From NCBI GenBank assembly GCA_965225625.1, contig CBDDBH010000034.1, positions 372,001-436,000 of the forward strand: a DNA stretch of 64,000 nt. Reading direction: 5' to 3'. The translations under genes were made by a program, and so were the position numbers. Origin of the DNA: CBDDBH01 sp965225625 (GTDB taxonomy: Bacteria > Pseudomonadota > Gammaproteobacteria > JADZEE01). Under the pieces are notes generated by a model. It was given only the letters and a program-made list of their open reading frames with translations, made no database searches and was not told the origin of the DNA. Shown here in pieces: positions 37,691-46,197 of this stretch; position 1 is the first letter of the stretch, and each line of letters begins with the position of its first letter.

Positions 37691-38403
37691 TTATTGTTAA
37701 CGAGTTCGACAATATTGCCATCGGCATCGAGTTGCGGATAGGGCAGGCCATGGGCGCGGCAATGCGCGGCTATCTTCGGATGTGTCCATTCGATCAAGGT
37801 GCTTTGGTAGGTATCCGCATCCAGTCTGCAACGTGCGTACATGCCGGCCGCCATTCGTTGGCGTTGAGCTTCAAACAGAATGAGCGCAGTGGCTACCGAT
37901 ACGTTAAGCGACTCGGCCATGCCGTGCATGGGGATCTGTATCAGCACGTCAGCAGCGTCTGCCGCATGGGCGGACAGGCCGGTGCGTTCCGAGCCGATGA
38001 CTATAGCTGAAGGTCGCGCATAGTCGGCTTCGCGGAAATCGATAGCTCCGGCGTCGCTGCTGGCTGCAAGTAGACAATAGCCCTGCGCGCGCAGGGCGGC
38101 GGCCGCGGCGTCGATGGACTCGTGGCTGTGCACCGTGATCCAGCGGCGATTACCACCGGCCGTCTTTTGCGCAAGCTTCACCGTGGAATTGGCCGAAATC
38201 GCGTGCACATCCAGCACACCCACTGCGTCGCAGCTTCGGACCACGGCGGACAGATTGTGCGGTTTGTGTACGTTTTCCATGAGAACCGTTAAATCGGGTT
38301 GCCGACGGTTGAGGACTTGCACAATTTTTCTAAAGCGCCTGGGGGTCACATCCGTCCTCTGATCGGTAAGTAGGCCAAATTTCCCTCCGGTAGCAGGCGT
38401 CAC
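37681..38403 (-). CDS. trmH: tRNA (guanosine(18)-2'-O)-methyltransferase
   Basis: 240 residues of the SPOUT class. Motif 1 is LMENVHKPHNLSAVVRSCDAVG (residues about 39-60), motif 2 is IVIGSERTGLS, and motif 3 is IPMHGMAESLNVSVATALILFE, with the trefoil-knot SAM site. The N-terminal RRFRKIVQVLNRRQPDLTVL is TrmH-like. It methylates ribose at G18 in the D-loop. In many gammaproteobacteria trmH lies near spoT and recG; here it is alone, beside dgkA. Confidence 0.92.
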   Translation of the reverse strand: MTPATGGKFGLLTDQRTDVTPRRFRKIVQVLNRRQPDLTVLMENVHKPHNLSAVVRSCDAVGVLDVHAISANSTVKLAQKTAGGNRRWITVHSHESIDAAAAALRAQGYCLLAASSDAGAIDFREADYARPSAIVIGSERTGLSAHAADAADVLIQIPMHGMAESLNVSVATALILFEAQRQRMAAGMYARCRLDADTYQSTLIEWTHPKIAAHCRAHGLPYPQLDADGNIVELVNNNLN

Positions 38404-38563
38404 GCCCCAGCGTTAACCCGCCCAGCGGGCATTCTTGCATCAGCCTGTTTATTTCACCAGGCATGCGGGAGGTTATTGGGTGGAGTGAGGCGCAATATGC
38501 GGGCCAGGCCATTTAGGTTAGGATCACGCCGCGCCCGGTGCGCCTAATAACGGGAGAATAACA

Positions 38564-38949
38564 ATGAAGGACTGGTCGTGTTTCGGCCGTTCAAAACGGG
38601 CGATTTCGTCGACGCCGGAGGTGTCAGCGGGGCTGTGGAATCGATAAATAGTTTCAGCACGACGCTGAAAACCCCGGATAATCGAGAAATCATTGTTCCC
38701 AACGGCTCGATTTTTAGTGGCAGCATCACCAATTTTTCGGCGCAGCCGACCCGACGTGTCGATATGGTGTTTGGCATCGGCTACGGCGATGATCTGCGCA
38801 AAGCAAAGGAAGTACTCGAAGGTCTAATCGCCGCGGACGAGCGCATCCTGAAAGATCCCGCGCCCGTTAAATTGGCATTTGACGAGCAGGGCATTTCAAT
38901 TCCCTTTCCGCAAATGGACGTGCACGTCGACCAATCCACCGACGACTGA
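38564..38949 (+). pseudogene. Remnant of a small-conductance mechanosensitive channel (MscS)
   Basis: From 38569 the frame reads GLVVFRPFKTGDFVDAGG, then TTLKTPDNREIIVPNGSI and MVFGIGYGDDLRKAKEVL, the soluble beta domain of MscS. The pore helices that should come before are missing; a stop lies just upstream. The C-terminal domain is also shortened: ERILKDPAPVKL joins directly to AFDEQGISIPFPQ, skipping about 45-50 residues found in intact MscS, perhaps by recombination at a KL-coding repeat. ATG 38564 has a good ribosome-binding site (GGGAGA) but is out of frame, suggesting that a 5' deletion joined the original start to the middle of the gene. No channel can form. Confidence 0.82.
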
Positions 38950-39056
38950 TTGCGTCAGGGTGCGGGTTTGGATGCCTGCGCTTGTCATTGACGGGAACGA
39001 ATTCCGCGCGGCGTGGTCAGTAAGTGCAACTTGTCAGCAACCACTGAGGTAGGTCC

Positions 39057-40382
39057 ATGGATGTGGTAGTGCGTGCTCCGCGCCGGATATTTCGAAACCG
39101 CGCCGGCGCACTTGAGGATCAACCATCCAACGCCGAGCGACGCATTTACACCCAGGCGTTACTACAGGCCCAGCAGCGCATGGGCAGTCTGTTTACTTCC
39201 ACGCAGATCCTCGGTCGTACGCAGACGATCGGTTGTACCGCTGTTGAAATTACTCAGCGCTGTAATCTGGACTGTACCTTGTGTTATCTCTCGGAGAACT
39301 CGGAAGCTGTTCGCGATCTGCCGATTGAAGAGGTATTTCGACGATTGGATGCGGTCAAAGCGCACTACGGTGTCGGCACCAACGTGCAGATCACCGGTGG
39401 TGATCCCACACTACGGAAAAAATCGGAACTGATTGCCATCGTTGCGCATGCCCGCTCGCTGGGATTGATGCCGGCGCTGTTTACCAACGGCATCGCCGCT
39501 CAACGCCGTCTACTGTGCGAGCTGGCAGATGCGGGCTTGAGCGATGTTGCGTTTCATGTTGATACTACGCAGCAACGCAGTGGTTATGCATCGGAGCGCG
39601 ATTTGAATGCGATCCGATTGGAGTACATCGAGCGGGCCCGGGGCCTGCCACTGATGGTGGTCTTCAACACGACCGTGCACACTGGCAATGTCGTCGAAAT
39701 TCCCGAGCTGGTAAGGTTTTTCGCGGAGCAAGCCGATGTGGTCGACATGGCATCCTTTCAGCTACAAGCCGATACCGGCCGCGGTGTGTGGGGAGAACGC
39801 GGATCAGCCGTGTCGCTGGAATCAGTGCGCGAACAAATCAGCAGCGGCGCTGGTGCGACTTTACCGTGGGATGCGGTACGTGTCGGTCATCCCAAATGCC
39901 ATAGCTATGTCGCGACGCTGGTTGCCAATGGACGTTTGCATCCATTGCTGACCGGTGATGCCAAAATCGCTGAATTTTTGCGCGATTTTGCGGGGCTGCA
40001 TCTGGATCGGCGGCGTGGCATTGCATGGTTGCTGTGGCGCCATGTTTTTGCGGCATGGCGACGGCCGGTGTGGTATTGGCGGGGGATAAGCTACGGAGCG
40101 GATCTACTGCGGCGCATGGCGGGGGACGTGCTGCGAGGCCGCGGTCGGGTCCACCGTCTATCGCTTTTCGTTCAGAATTTTATGGACGGCAAACAGCTCG
40201 ATGAGGAACGTATTAACGCCTGCTCATTTATGGTCATGACGGCAGATGGTCCAATATCGATGTGCACCCACAATGCGCGCCGTGACGAATACATTCTCAA
40301 GCCTATACACGTGACTACGCGCGACGGGAGACGGTTGTTATTTGAACCAATGGGAACTCGGCCGGCCAAAAGTCTAACTTAG
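39057..40382 (+). CDS. Radical SAM protein of the COG1964-like group
   Basis: 441 residues. The [4Fe-4S]/SAM motif CNLDCTLC begins near residue 68 (EITQRCNLDC), followed by QITGGDPTLRKK and PALFTNGI, typical of the barrel. Further Cys occur in HPKCHSY (about 280) and in ACSFMVMTADGPISMCTHN near the C-terminus, enough to bind an auxiliary cluster. The overall pattern resembles COG1964 proteins, which include archaeal tetraether lipid synthases, but the substrate here is unknown. Start ATG 39057 has GAGGTAGG upstream. A possible membrane-associated segment (IAWLLWRHVFAAWRRPVWYW) is basic and aromatic. The DUF547 gene follows after about 26 bases. Confidence 0.8.
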   Translation: MDVVVRAPRRIFRNRAGALEDQPSNAERRIYTQALLQAQQRMGSLFTSTQILGRTQTIGCTAVEITQRCNLDCTLCYLSENSEAVRDLPIEEVFRRLDAVKAHYGVGTNVQITGGDPTLRKKSELIAIVAHARSLGLMPALFTNGIAAQRRLLCELADAGLSDVAFHVDTTQQRSGYASERDLNAIRLEYIERARGLPLMVVFNTTVHTGNVVEIPELVRFFAEQADVVDMASFQLQADTGRGVWGERGSAVSLESVREQISSGAGATLPWDAVRVGHPKCHSYVATLVANGRLHPLLTGDAKIAEFLRDFAGLHLDRRRGIAWLLWRHVFAAWRRPVWYWRGISYGADLLRRMAGDVLRGRGRVHRLSLFVQNFMDGKQLDEERINACSFMVMTADGPISMCTHNARRDEYILKPIHVTTRDGRRLLFEPMGTRPAKSLT

Positions 40383-40408
40383 TCCAACAATTGGATCTGC
40401 AAAATCGC

Positions 40409-41200
40409 ATGCATGAAACTTCTGACTTTGCCCCAGGACGCCCAGCGCACGTAGTTCGGCGTGGCCTTTGCGCAATATTTGCCCTGTGTGCGTTCATACT
40501 GTTGCCAGCCGCTGCCGATCCAGTGGCTGAACATTGGGCGCCTGTGTTGCAACACTTCGTCGATGTGGAAGGCCGAATTGATTTCGATGGTGTCGCCGCC
40601 AACCGCGAACATCTCGATGCTTTCGTCGCCTGGCTAGCGCAGACAAGCCCTAGCGCGGATCCCGCGGATTTTGAAAGTCTCGAGAGTAAACTCGCTTTTC
40701 ATATCAATGCGTACAACGCGCTGGCGCTCTACGGGGTGTTGGCCAAAGGAATGCCCGCGGATTTTTCGACTATTTTTAAGCGACTTGGTTTTTTCAAGCT
40801 ACAGCGGTTCGAACTGGGCGGTCGGCAGATCTCGCTCTACGACTATGAGAACAAGATAATTCGTCCGCTGGGAGAGCCGCGTGTGCATTTTGTGCTGAAC
40901 TGCATGGTGCGCGCTTGCCCACGGTTGCCACGCACGCCCTTTGTTGCAGAGCATTTAGATGCGCAGTTGCAAGCGGCAGCGCGGGAGTTCTTCGACAAAG
41001 AAATACATATACGCATCGATGACGATAAACGCGTGGTGCTTTTATCTGAAATCCTCGACTTTTATACCGAAGATTTCGTGCGTCCCGCGCGGCGCGAAAA
41101 GCTGATTGAATATGTGAATTTATTCCGCGCTAAGCCGATCCCGCAGAACTACCGGGTGCAGTATATTCCTTATAATTGGACGCTCAATCAACAGCCCTAA
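40409..41200 (+). CDS. DUF547 domain protein, secreted
   Basis: 263 residues with an export signal (RRGLCAIFALCAFILLPAAADP). The mature domain shows the DUF547 core: LESKLAFHINAYNALALYGVL, then FKRLGFFKLQRFELGGRQISLYDYENKIIRP, and HFVLNCMVRACPRLPRTPF with its conserved Cys pair. Function is not established; the fold is related to papain-like or transglutaminase-like proteins by some proposals, and I cannot confirm a triad. A TTG at 40391 could add six residues. It follows the radical SAM gene closely, so the two probably form an operon. Confidence 0.8.
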   Translation: MHETSDFAPGRPAHVVRRGLCAIFALCAFILLPAAADPVAEHWAPVLQHFVDVEGRIDFDGVAANREHLDAFVAWLAQTSPSADPADFESLESKLAFHINAYNALALYGVLAKGMPADFSTIFKRLGFFKLQRFELGGRQISLYDYENKIIRPLGEPRVHFVLNCMVRACPRLPRTPFVAEHLDAQLQAAAREFFDKEIHIRIDDDKRVVLLSEILDFYTEDFVRPARREKLIEYVNLFRAKPIPQNYRVQYIPYNWTLNQQP

Positions 41201-41218
41201 CCCGCTGCGCGACGCGCA

Positions 41219-42223
41219 TCAACGCTGTAGAAATCGATCGAATTCCAGTATTTCGAAGTAACTCAACAGCGTGCGCTGCAGCGAGCTCTCATTGTCATCA
41301 CTGATGATGAAGTACTTGTTGTTGCGGTGATGGGCGATGCCTTCGAAATTGTCCGGCGACCAGGCGCTTCCGGCAGTGGTCATGGTGAGGATTTCGTCCG
41401 CAGTCTGTGGCTGCCCTGCGGTTTCCGGATTGAGTTGGAGGCGCCGCACAGACCAGATGACGGGACTGAATACCGAGGAGTAACGTCGCTCCAGTACCAG
41501 AAGATCGCCGTGCGGGGTCACTTCCAGGCCGACCACAGCGCTATGTTCGGTATCAATCGGTACCATCTGCCACACATGTTGGGCTGCGGAGTAAATGCTG
41601 AGCACGTTTTGATTGGCGCCGTTTAAGGGGCGCTCGGGAGCCATGAGCAAGCCGTACTCTTCGTGCAAAGCGATCGCTTCCAAGCCTTTATTCTCGCCGG
41701 CGTAATTACTGATGTCGGCTAGCGCCGGGCTTAATGGCAATTCAGCGCGCAAATGCCCGTCGACCGTATAGCTGAGCAGGCGCGGTTGTATCTCGAAGGA
41801 AATCAATAATTCGGTATCGCCGGAAATACCGTTGTGCGTGTTGCGCGCGGCGAGACTCTCGCTGTCTGATGCCTTACCCCTTACCAGCGTTCCATCCGCT
41901 TCGCGTAGCGGATATGCGGCAACAAAATCGACTGCGGTCAATACGCCATCAACAAATTGTGGCGCGAAGTGACATAAGTGGCCGTCGTCGGATACGGCAT
42001 ATAGTAGCTGTGCGTCCTCGTCCCACGCCAGACCTGACATTTCGCGCGGCCCAAAACCGTTGACCTCGGTCTTGTTGAGAACGAGCGTGCCCAGCAGACG
42101 AACCTGCATATGGCGTTCGCCGACAGGGTATTTTTTCGAGAGGGCGTAGGCTTTGCCAATGCTCTGCGACCATACCTGCGTTGCCGGCACGAGCATTACG
42201 ATGAGCACGACAAGCACACGCAT
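41219..42223 (-). CDS. Phytase-like/esterase-like beta-propeller protein, secreted
   Basis: 334 residues after choosing ATG 42223, where a signal peptide begins (MRVLVVLIVMLVPATQVWSQ); an upstream in-frame ATG would add a non-signal leader. Family features are FGPREMSGLAWDEDAQLLYAVSDDG near the start, NKGLEAIALHEEYGLLMAPE in the middle, and WSPDNFEGIAHHRNNKYFIISDDNES near the end, matching the phytase-like domain of secreted proteins. The substrate is unknown; phytate hydrolysis is not implied. It is convergent with the DUF547 gene and divergent from the DUF423 gene. Confidence 0.75.
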   Translation of the reverse strand: MRVLVVLIVMLVPATQVWSQSIGKAYALSKKYPVGERHMQVRLLGTLVLNKTEVNGFGPREMSGLAWDEDAQLLYAVSDDGHLCHFAPQFVDGVLTAVDFVAAYPLREADGTLVRGKASDSESLAARNTHNGISGDTELLISFEIQPRLLSYTVDGHLRAELPLSPALADISNYAGENKGLEAIALHEEYGLLMAPERPLNGANQNVLSIYSAAQHVWQMVPIDTEHSAVVGLEVTPHGDLLVLERRYSSVFSPVIWSVRRLQLNPETAGQPQTADEILTMTTAGSAWSPDNFEGIAHHRNNKYFIISDDNESSLQRTLLSYFEILEFDRFLQR

Positions 42224-42401
42224 TGTGGCGCGACATTCGCGCGCACCAGACAGGGGAGGGCACCTGACCCACGAACGCAGTGAGAACCGGTGCACAGGTA
42301 AGCACGCAAATTTCGGGTAGCGCAGTTGCATTGTGGCTTTGCGGTTCACAGCGGCGCATTATGCGTCAAGGTCCACCAAACTTGAAAGAGAATCGTTTCG
42401 A

Positions 42402-42776
42402 ATGGATCGCGTGTTTATAATCATCGGTAGCTGCTTAGGGTTTTTCGGTGTTGCCTTCGGGGCGTTCGGTGCGCACGCGCTGGCTGCACGGCTTACGCCG
42501 AAGCTTATGGACATCTACCAAACCGGCGTGCAATATCATTTGATACATGCACTTGCAGTGCTGGCATTGGGTTTGTGGCTCAGGCAAGAACCTATGGTAA
42601 AGACTGTCGTGCTTGCAGGATGGCTAATGGTGGGCGGCGTTTTATTGTTTTCCGGGAGTCTGTATTTGCTCGCGGTGTTTGATCAACGCTGGCTTGGTGG
42701 CATTACGCCTATTGGCGGTGTTTTGCTATTGTCTTCGTGGGCGTTGTTGGTCGTCGGCGCCAGTCGCAGGAATTGA
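42402..42776 (+). CDS. DUF423 family membrane protein
   Basis: 124 residues with four predicted helices. The start FIIIGSCLGFFGVAFGAFGAHAL and the segment YQTGVQYHLIHALAVLALGL are diagnostic of DUF423 (YgdD-like). The end ITPIGGVLLLSSWALLVVGA is also typical. Function unknown; it sits in the inner membrane. ATG 42402 is chosen because the family begins there; an earlier in-frame ATG is possible. It is followed by the L,D-transpeptidase gene after 94 bases. Confidence 0.88.
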   Translation: MDRVFIIIGSCLGFFGVAFGAFGAHALAARLTPKLMDIYQTGVQYHLIHALAVLALGLWLRQEPMVKTVVLAGWLMVGGVLLFSGSLYLLAVFDQRWLGGITPIGGVLLLSSWALLVVGASRRN

Positions 42777-42870
42777 GTGGGCCGCCGAAAACGCAATATC
42801 TCGAAACAGTTCGCAATTTTCGTCACCAGGTTTGGTAAAATACGTAAATGGGAATAACTCAATAACCGTC

Positions 42871-43860
42871 ATGCTCCTTTTAAGCACACGCCCATCCCTG
42901 CTGGCTATCGCCCTAAGTATCCTGGGCGGCATCGTGCCGGCAGCGGCAGATACCCTTGTACTCCCACCGGGCAGCGATCGGGTCATTGGACACGTGCGCT
43001 CCATACGTGCGACCTATCTGGATACGTTCTCGGACATTGCGCTGGGTGAAAATCAGGGGTTCACCGAGCTGCGACTGGCAAATCCCGATGTCGATGCCTG
43101 GCTACCCGGTGACGGCACCGAGATAATCATCCCCAGCCGGCATATTCTGCCCGAGGCGGCGGCGGACGGAATCGTGATCAACGTACCCGAAATGCGTCTG
43201 TATTACTTTCCCAAGGTAGCCACTGGTGATGCGCCCGTTGTCATTACCCATCCGATTAGCATTGGGCGCCGTGAATGGGTGACGCCACACGGCGGGACCA
43301 AGATCGTCGCCAAGAGCAAACACCCGGCATGGTACCCACCGGAATCGATACGCGCCGAACACGCCGAGCGTGGTGATCCGTTACCGAAGATTGTACCGCC
43401 GGGACCGGAAAATCCGCTTGGGAATTTCGCGCTGCGGCTGGGATTACCCGGCTACCTCATCCACGGAACGAACAAGCCCGCGGGTCTGGGTATGCGCGTG
43501 ACCCACGGATGTATCCGGATGTATCCAAGTGATATTGAACAGCTATTTCACCAGGCCAAGGTGGGAACAGTTGTTCGGATCGTGAATCAACCGTTCAAAG
43601 TCGGGACATTGGACGACGGCCTTTATCTGGAAGCGCACCCACCGCTGGACGAGGATATCGACAACTTTCGAAATCGGTATACGCATGTCGTAAATCTTAT
43701 CGTCACGGCGTTAGACGGCCGCAAAGCGAATATCGACTGGAATGACTTGCAGCGCGTGTTGGCAAGAGCCAGCGGTATCCCGGAACGTATTGGCGACGTG
43801 CTGGAAACGCCGGAGCTACCTGCCACTGCGCAGTTAGTGAAGAAGCTCGGCAAGGGCTAA
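42871..43860 (+). CDS. L,D-transpeptidase (YkuD family), periplasmic
   Basis: 329 residues with a signal peptide (LLAIALSILGGIVPAAAD). A LysM-like segment (FSDIALGENQGFTELRLANP) is followed by the YkuD domain (about 100-240). The catalytic set is His198 (YLIHGTNKP), His212 and Cys214 (VTHGCIRMYP). The residual tail extends about 90 residues. Relatives (ErfK, YbiS, YcfS) attach Braun-type lipoproteins to diaminopimelate or make 3-3 cross-links. The convergent gene just downstream encodes an OprI-like lipoprotein ending in Lys, a natural substrate. ATG 42871 is chosen because the signal peptide starts there. Confidence 0.9.
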   Translation: MLLLSTRPSLLAIALSILGGIVPAAADTLVLPPGSDRVIGHVRSIRATYLDTFSDIALGENQGFTELRLANPDVDAWLPGDGTEIIIPSRHILPEAAADGIVINVPEMRLYYFPKVATGDAPVVITHPISIGRREWVTPHGGTKIVAKSKHPAWYPPESIRAEHAERGDPLPKIVPPGPENPLGNFALRLGLPGYLIHGTNKPAGLGMRVTHGCIRMYPSDIEQLFHQAKVGTVVRIVNQPFKVGTLDDGLYLEAHPPLDEDIDNFRNRYTHVVNLIVTALDGRKANIDWNDLQRVLARASGIPERIGDVLETPELPATAQLVKKLGKG

Positions 43861-43890
43861 AAAAAACCCCACGCTAGGTGGGGTTTTTAA
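43861..43890. terminator. Bidirectional terminator between ldt and lipoprotein genes
   Basis: AAAAAACCCCAC, loop GCTAG, GTGGGGTTTTT: a stem flanked by A and T tracts that works on both strands. It ends the L,D-transpeptidase gene and the convergent lipoprotein gene. Confidence 0.9.
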
Positions 43891-43912
43891 GGCTTTGCGT
43901 AGAACCAGCTAC

Positions 43913-44209
43913 TTACTTGGTCATCGCCTTTTCGAACATACGCTCAATCTTTTCCGAATTGTCATTGCAGCACGCCAGGGCTTGGTCTGCGGTGGACTGT
44001 GCACGAGCCGCGGCAGCGGATGCATCGGCCGCGGCGCGTGCGGCGCCATCGGCAGCGGACTTGGCCGAGCGGGCTTCGCTCAACGCGTTGTTGGCGGTCG
44101 AAGAGACCGCATCAAACTGCTCTTGGGTGATGTACGCACAACCACTTGCCAGTCCGAAGGCCAGCACTAGCGCGGTCAAACGCGTAATTTTGAACAATTC
44201 ATTTTGCAT
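43913..44209 (-). CDS. OprI/Lpp-like alanine-zipper lipoprotein
   Basis: 98 residues. Signal peptide with lipobox LASGC (Cys24), then a helical coiled coil rich in Ala (SAADGAARAAADASAAAARAQ), and a C-terminal KIERMFEKAMTK very like the end of Pseudomonas OprI (RMLEKASRK). The last residue is Lys, the position by which Lpp-type proteins are covalently linked to peptidoglycan. It should trimerise and tether the outer membrane to the cell wall. It is about 15 residues longer than OprI. It faces the L,D-transpeptidase gene across a shared terminator. Confidence 0.88.
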   Translation of the reverse strand: MQNELFKITRLTALVLAFGLASGCAYITQEQFDAVSSTANNALSEARSAKSAADGAARAAADASAAAARAQSTADQALACCNDNSEKIERMFEKAMTK

Positions 44210-44313
44210 GGTTCCGTCTCCTGATTAGTCTTTTTTTAATGTGCCCGCAGGGCACGCGCCCTCGTCAGGCGAATCATGCCGCATTTTCCGGATTTGCGCA
44301 ATTTCTCAGCCGT

Positions 44314-44970
44314 TTATTTGGTGAACCAGTTCAGATATCCGGCTTTTTCCAGCTTCGTGCCCAAATTAACCAGCATGGCCGCGGTGGCGCCCCAGATACG
44401 GTGATCCTGGTAGTGAATTTCATAAAAATATCGACGTTTTCCGTCGCGAACTAGATAGCAGCGCTTATGGTTGGCGGCGTCGAGAATATGGCTTAGGGGT
44501 GCCTCGAAAATCTCCGCAACCTCGTAGGAATCGGGCGCTAACTCGAAGCCTGGCCGGATTAAACCTACTATCGGCGTGATCCGGTAACCGGTGCCCGTGC
44601 GACATTCATCCAGACTGCCGGCGATGGTTACAAGCGTGCGCTGCAGGCCGGTTTCTTCCTCGGTCTCCCGCAGCGCCGTGTCGACGTGATTGCTGTCATG
44701 TGCTTCCACGTGGCCGCCGGGAAAACTGACCTGACCTGCGTGTTTTTCAAGGTGGGCGGTGCGTTGCGTCAGCAACACCGAGGTCCCATGGACGTGAGTG
44801 ATGAGCGGCACCAGTACCGCCGCCGGTGTCAGACTCGCGACTTCCAGATGCTCAGCGGCTACGTCTACTACGCCGTCACCTATCGCCGCGTAGGAATTTG
44901 TCGCTGCACCAGGAGCGCTGTGCAAACATTGCTGCAACGCTGTGAGTAGATTTAGCGGCCCCTCAGGCAT
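44314..44970 (-). CDS. NUDIX hydrolase, CoA pyrophosphatase-like
   Basis: 218 residues. The NUDIX box GGHVEAHDSNHVDTALRETE continues EETGL and has the two-residue-longer spacing typical of the NudL/CoA-diphosphatase group. VLLTQRTAHLEKHAGQVSFPGG just before is the group's UPF0035-type motif. The predicted reaction splits CoA or related dinucleotides to phosphopantetheine and ADP. The ATG overlaps the end of the aminotransferase gene by eight bases, so translation is probably coupled. Confidence 0.85.
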   Translation of the reverse strand: MPEGPLNLLTALQQCLHSAPGAATNSYAAIGDGVVDVAAEHLEVASLTPAAVLVPLITHVHGTSVLLTQRTAHLEKHAGQVSFPGGHVEAHDSNHVDTALRETEEETGLQRTLVTIAGSLDECRTGTGYRITPIVGLIRPGFELAPDSYEVAEIFEAPLSHILDAANHKRCYLVRDGKRRYFYEIHYQDHRIWGATAAMLVNLGTKLEKAGYLNWFTK

Positions 44971-46165
44971 GCGGGCCCTCGTTCAGGATCGAGCGTAAAC
45001 CGGTGAGTAGTCGGCTTATCCCCAGCGCTACCGAGCGTTCTTCCAGACTGCCGTAGGAGATCCGCAAATAACGGTCCGCTGACAAACCGAACGCCGATCC
45101 GGGTATGGCTGCCACACCGTGCTCGCGTATCAGCCGGGTGACCAATTCCATGTCGTCGAGTCGGGATTCTATTTTCGCAAGCACGTAAAAAGCGCCTTGC
45201 GCGGGCGCCAGCTGGACCAGTTCTCCCAGCGTTGACAATTCGGCCAGTACATATTTGCGCACCCGGGTCAGCGCCTGCAATTTGTCCCGCCAGTAATCAG
45301 GCGCATCGCGCAAAATCGCGGTCGCCGCGTGTTGCGAAACCGCGGAAGGGCAGATTAAGTTTGTGTCCTGAACTTTGAGGATTGCTGCGTACAGGTGCGC
45401 CGGTATCACCATGTAACCAATTCGCCAGCTCGCGAAGCCATAGGCCTTGGACATTGAAAACAGGGAAATCGTATGCTCTGCCGCGTTGCTGAACGAAGCC
45501 GATGACACAACTTCGGTCTCGTTGTAATGAAAGTTCTCATAGGCTTCATCACTGATGTGGTAGATCCCATGCTCGCGGCAAAGGCTGTTGATAGCCAGTA
45601 GGGCCTCGCGGGGATAGACAGCGCCGCTGGGGTTGTTAGGAGAAACTGTGACCACGGCGCGCGTGCGCGGTGTCAGTTTTTCATGAATCGCCGTCGGATC
45701 GACTTGAAAGTGCTCATCCGTCTCGACCAGAACCGGCTTGCAGTTAACCATGCGCACCGCCATTTCGTGATTGAAATAGTAGGGCGCGGGTAGTATTACT
45801 TCGTCGCCCGGATCGGTAATCGCGCACAGGGCGTTAAGAAATCCCATATTTGCGCCAGCTGTCACCACAACTGGGTTTACATCCTCGCGGCACTGAATGC
45901 CGTTGTGTTGTAGCAGCTTCGCGCGCAGCAATTCTAGCAGTTCGGGATTGCCATCGACTTCGCCGTAAATATGGGCGTTTGGCAGATGATTGAAGTCCTC
46001 AAGCGCCTCGGCGACGATGGCCGGCGGACCGTAATACACGACGCCTTGACCCAGTGATACTGTGCCAGGATGTTCGCGGATCAGCTTGCCGACGATTGGG
46101 ACGATGGGGGCCTGTACCGCCTGTAAGCGATGGCTAACCGAAAAGCGCTTAGCGCCAGCCGTCAT
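44963..46165 (-). CDS. PLP-dependent aminotransferase, class I/II
   Basis: 400 residues, fold type I. The PLP-binding Lys is in FSMSKAYGFASWRIGY near residue 240. The substrate-side sequences SLGQGVVYYGPP and VVTAGANMGF, plus NNPSGAVYP and SDEAYENFHY, match aspartate-type aminotransferases. Arg in the C-terminal RISYGSLEE region should bind the substrate carboxylate. Substrate choice is not predictable. It is cotranslated with the NUDIX gene downstream and lies 32 bases after tpm. Confidence 0.9.
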   Translation of the reverse strand: MTAGAKRFSVSHRLQAVQAPIVPIVGKLIREHPGTVSLGQGVVYYGPPAIVAEALEDFNHLPNAHIYGEVDGNPELLELLRAKLLQHNGIQCREDVNPVVVTAGANMGFLNALCAITDPGDEVILPAPYYFNHEMAVRMVNCKPVLVETDEHFQVDPTAIHEKLTPRTRAVVTVSPNNPSGAVYPREALLAINSLCREHGIYHISDEAYENFHYNETEVVSSASFSNAAEHTISLFSMSKAYGFASWRIGYMVIPAHLYAAILKVQDTNLICPSAVSQHAATAILRDAPDYWRDKLQALTRVRKYVLAELSTLGELVQLAPAQGAFYVLAKIESRLDDMELVTRLIREHGVAAIPGSAFGLSADRYLRISYGSLEERSVALGISRLLTGLRSILNEGPHA

Positions 46166-46197
46166 CTTCGAAATCGGTGTGCTCGACCGCGCCCGGC

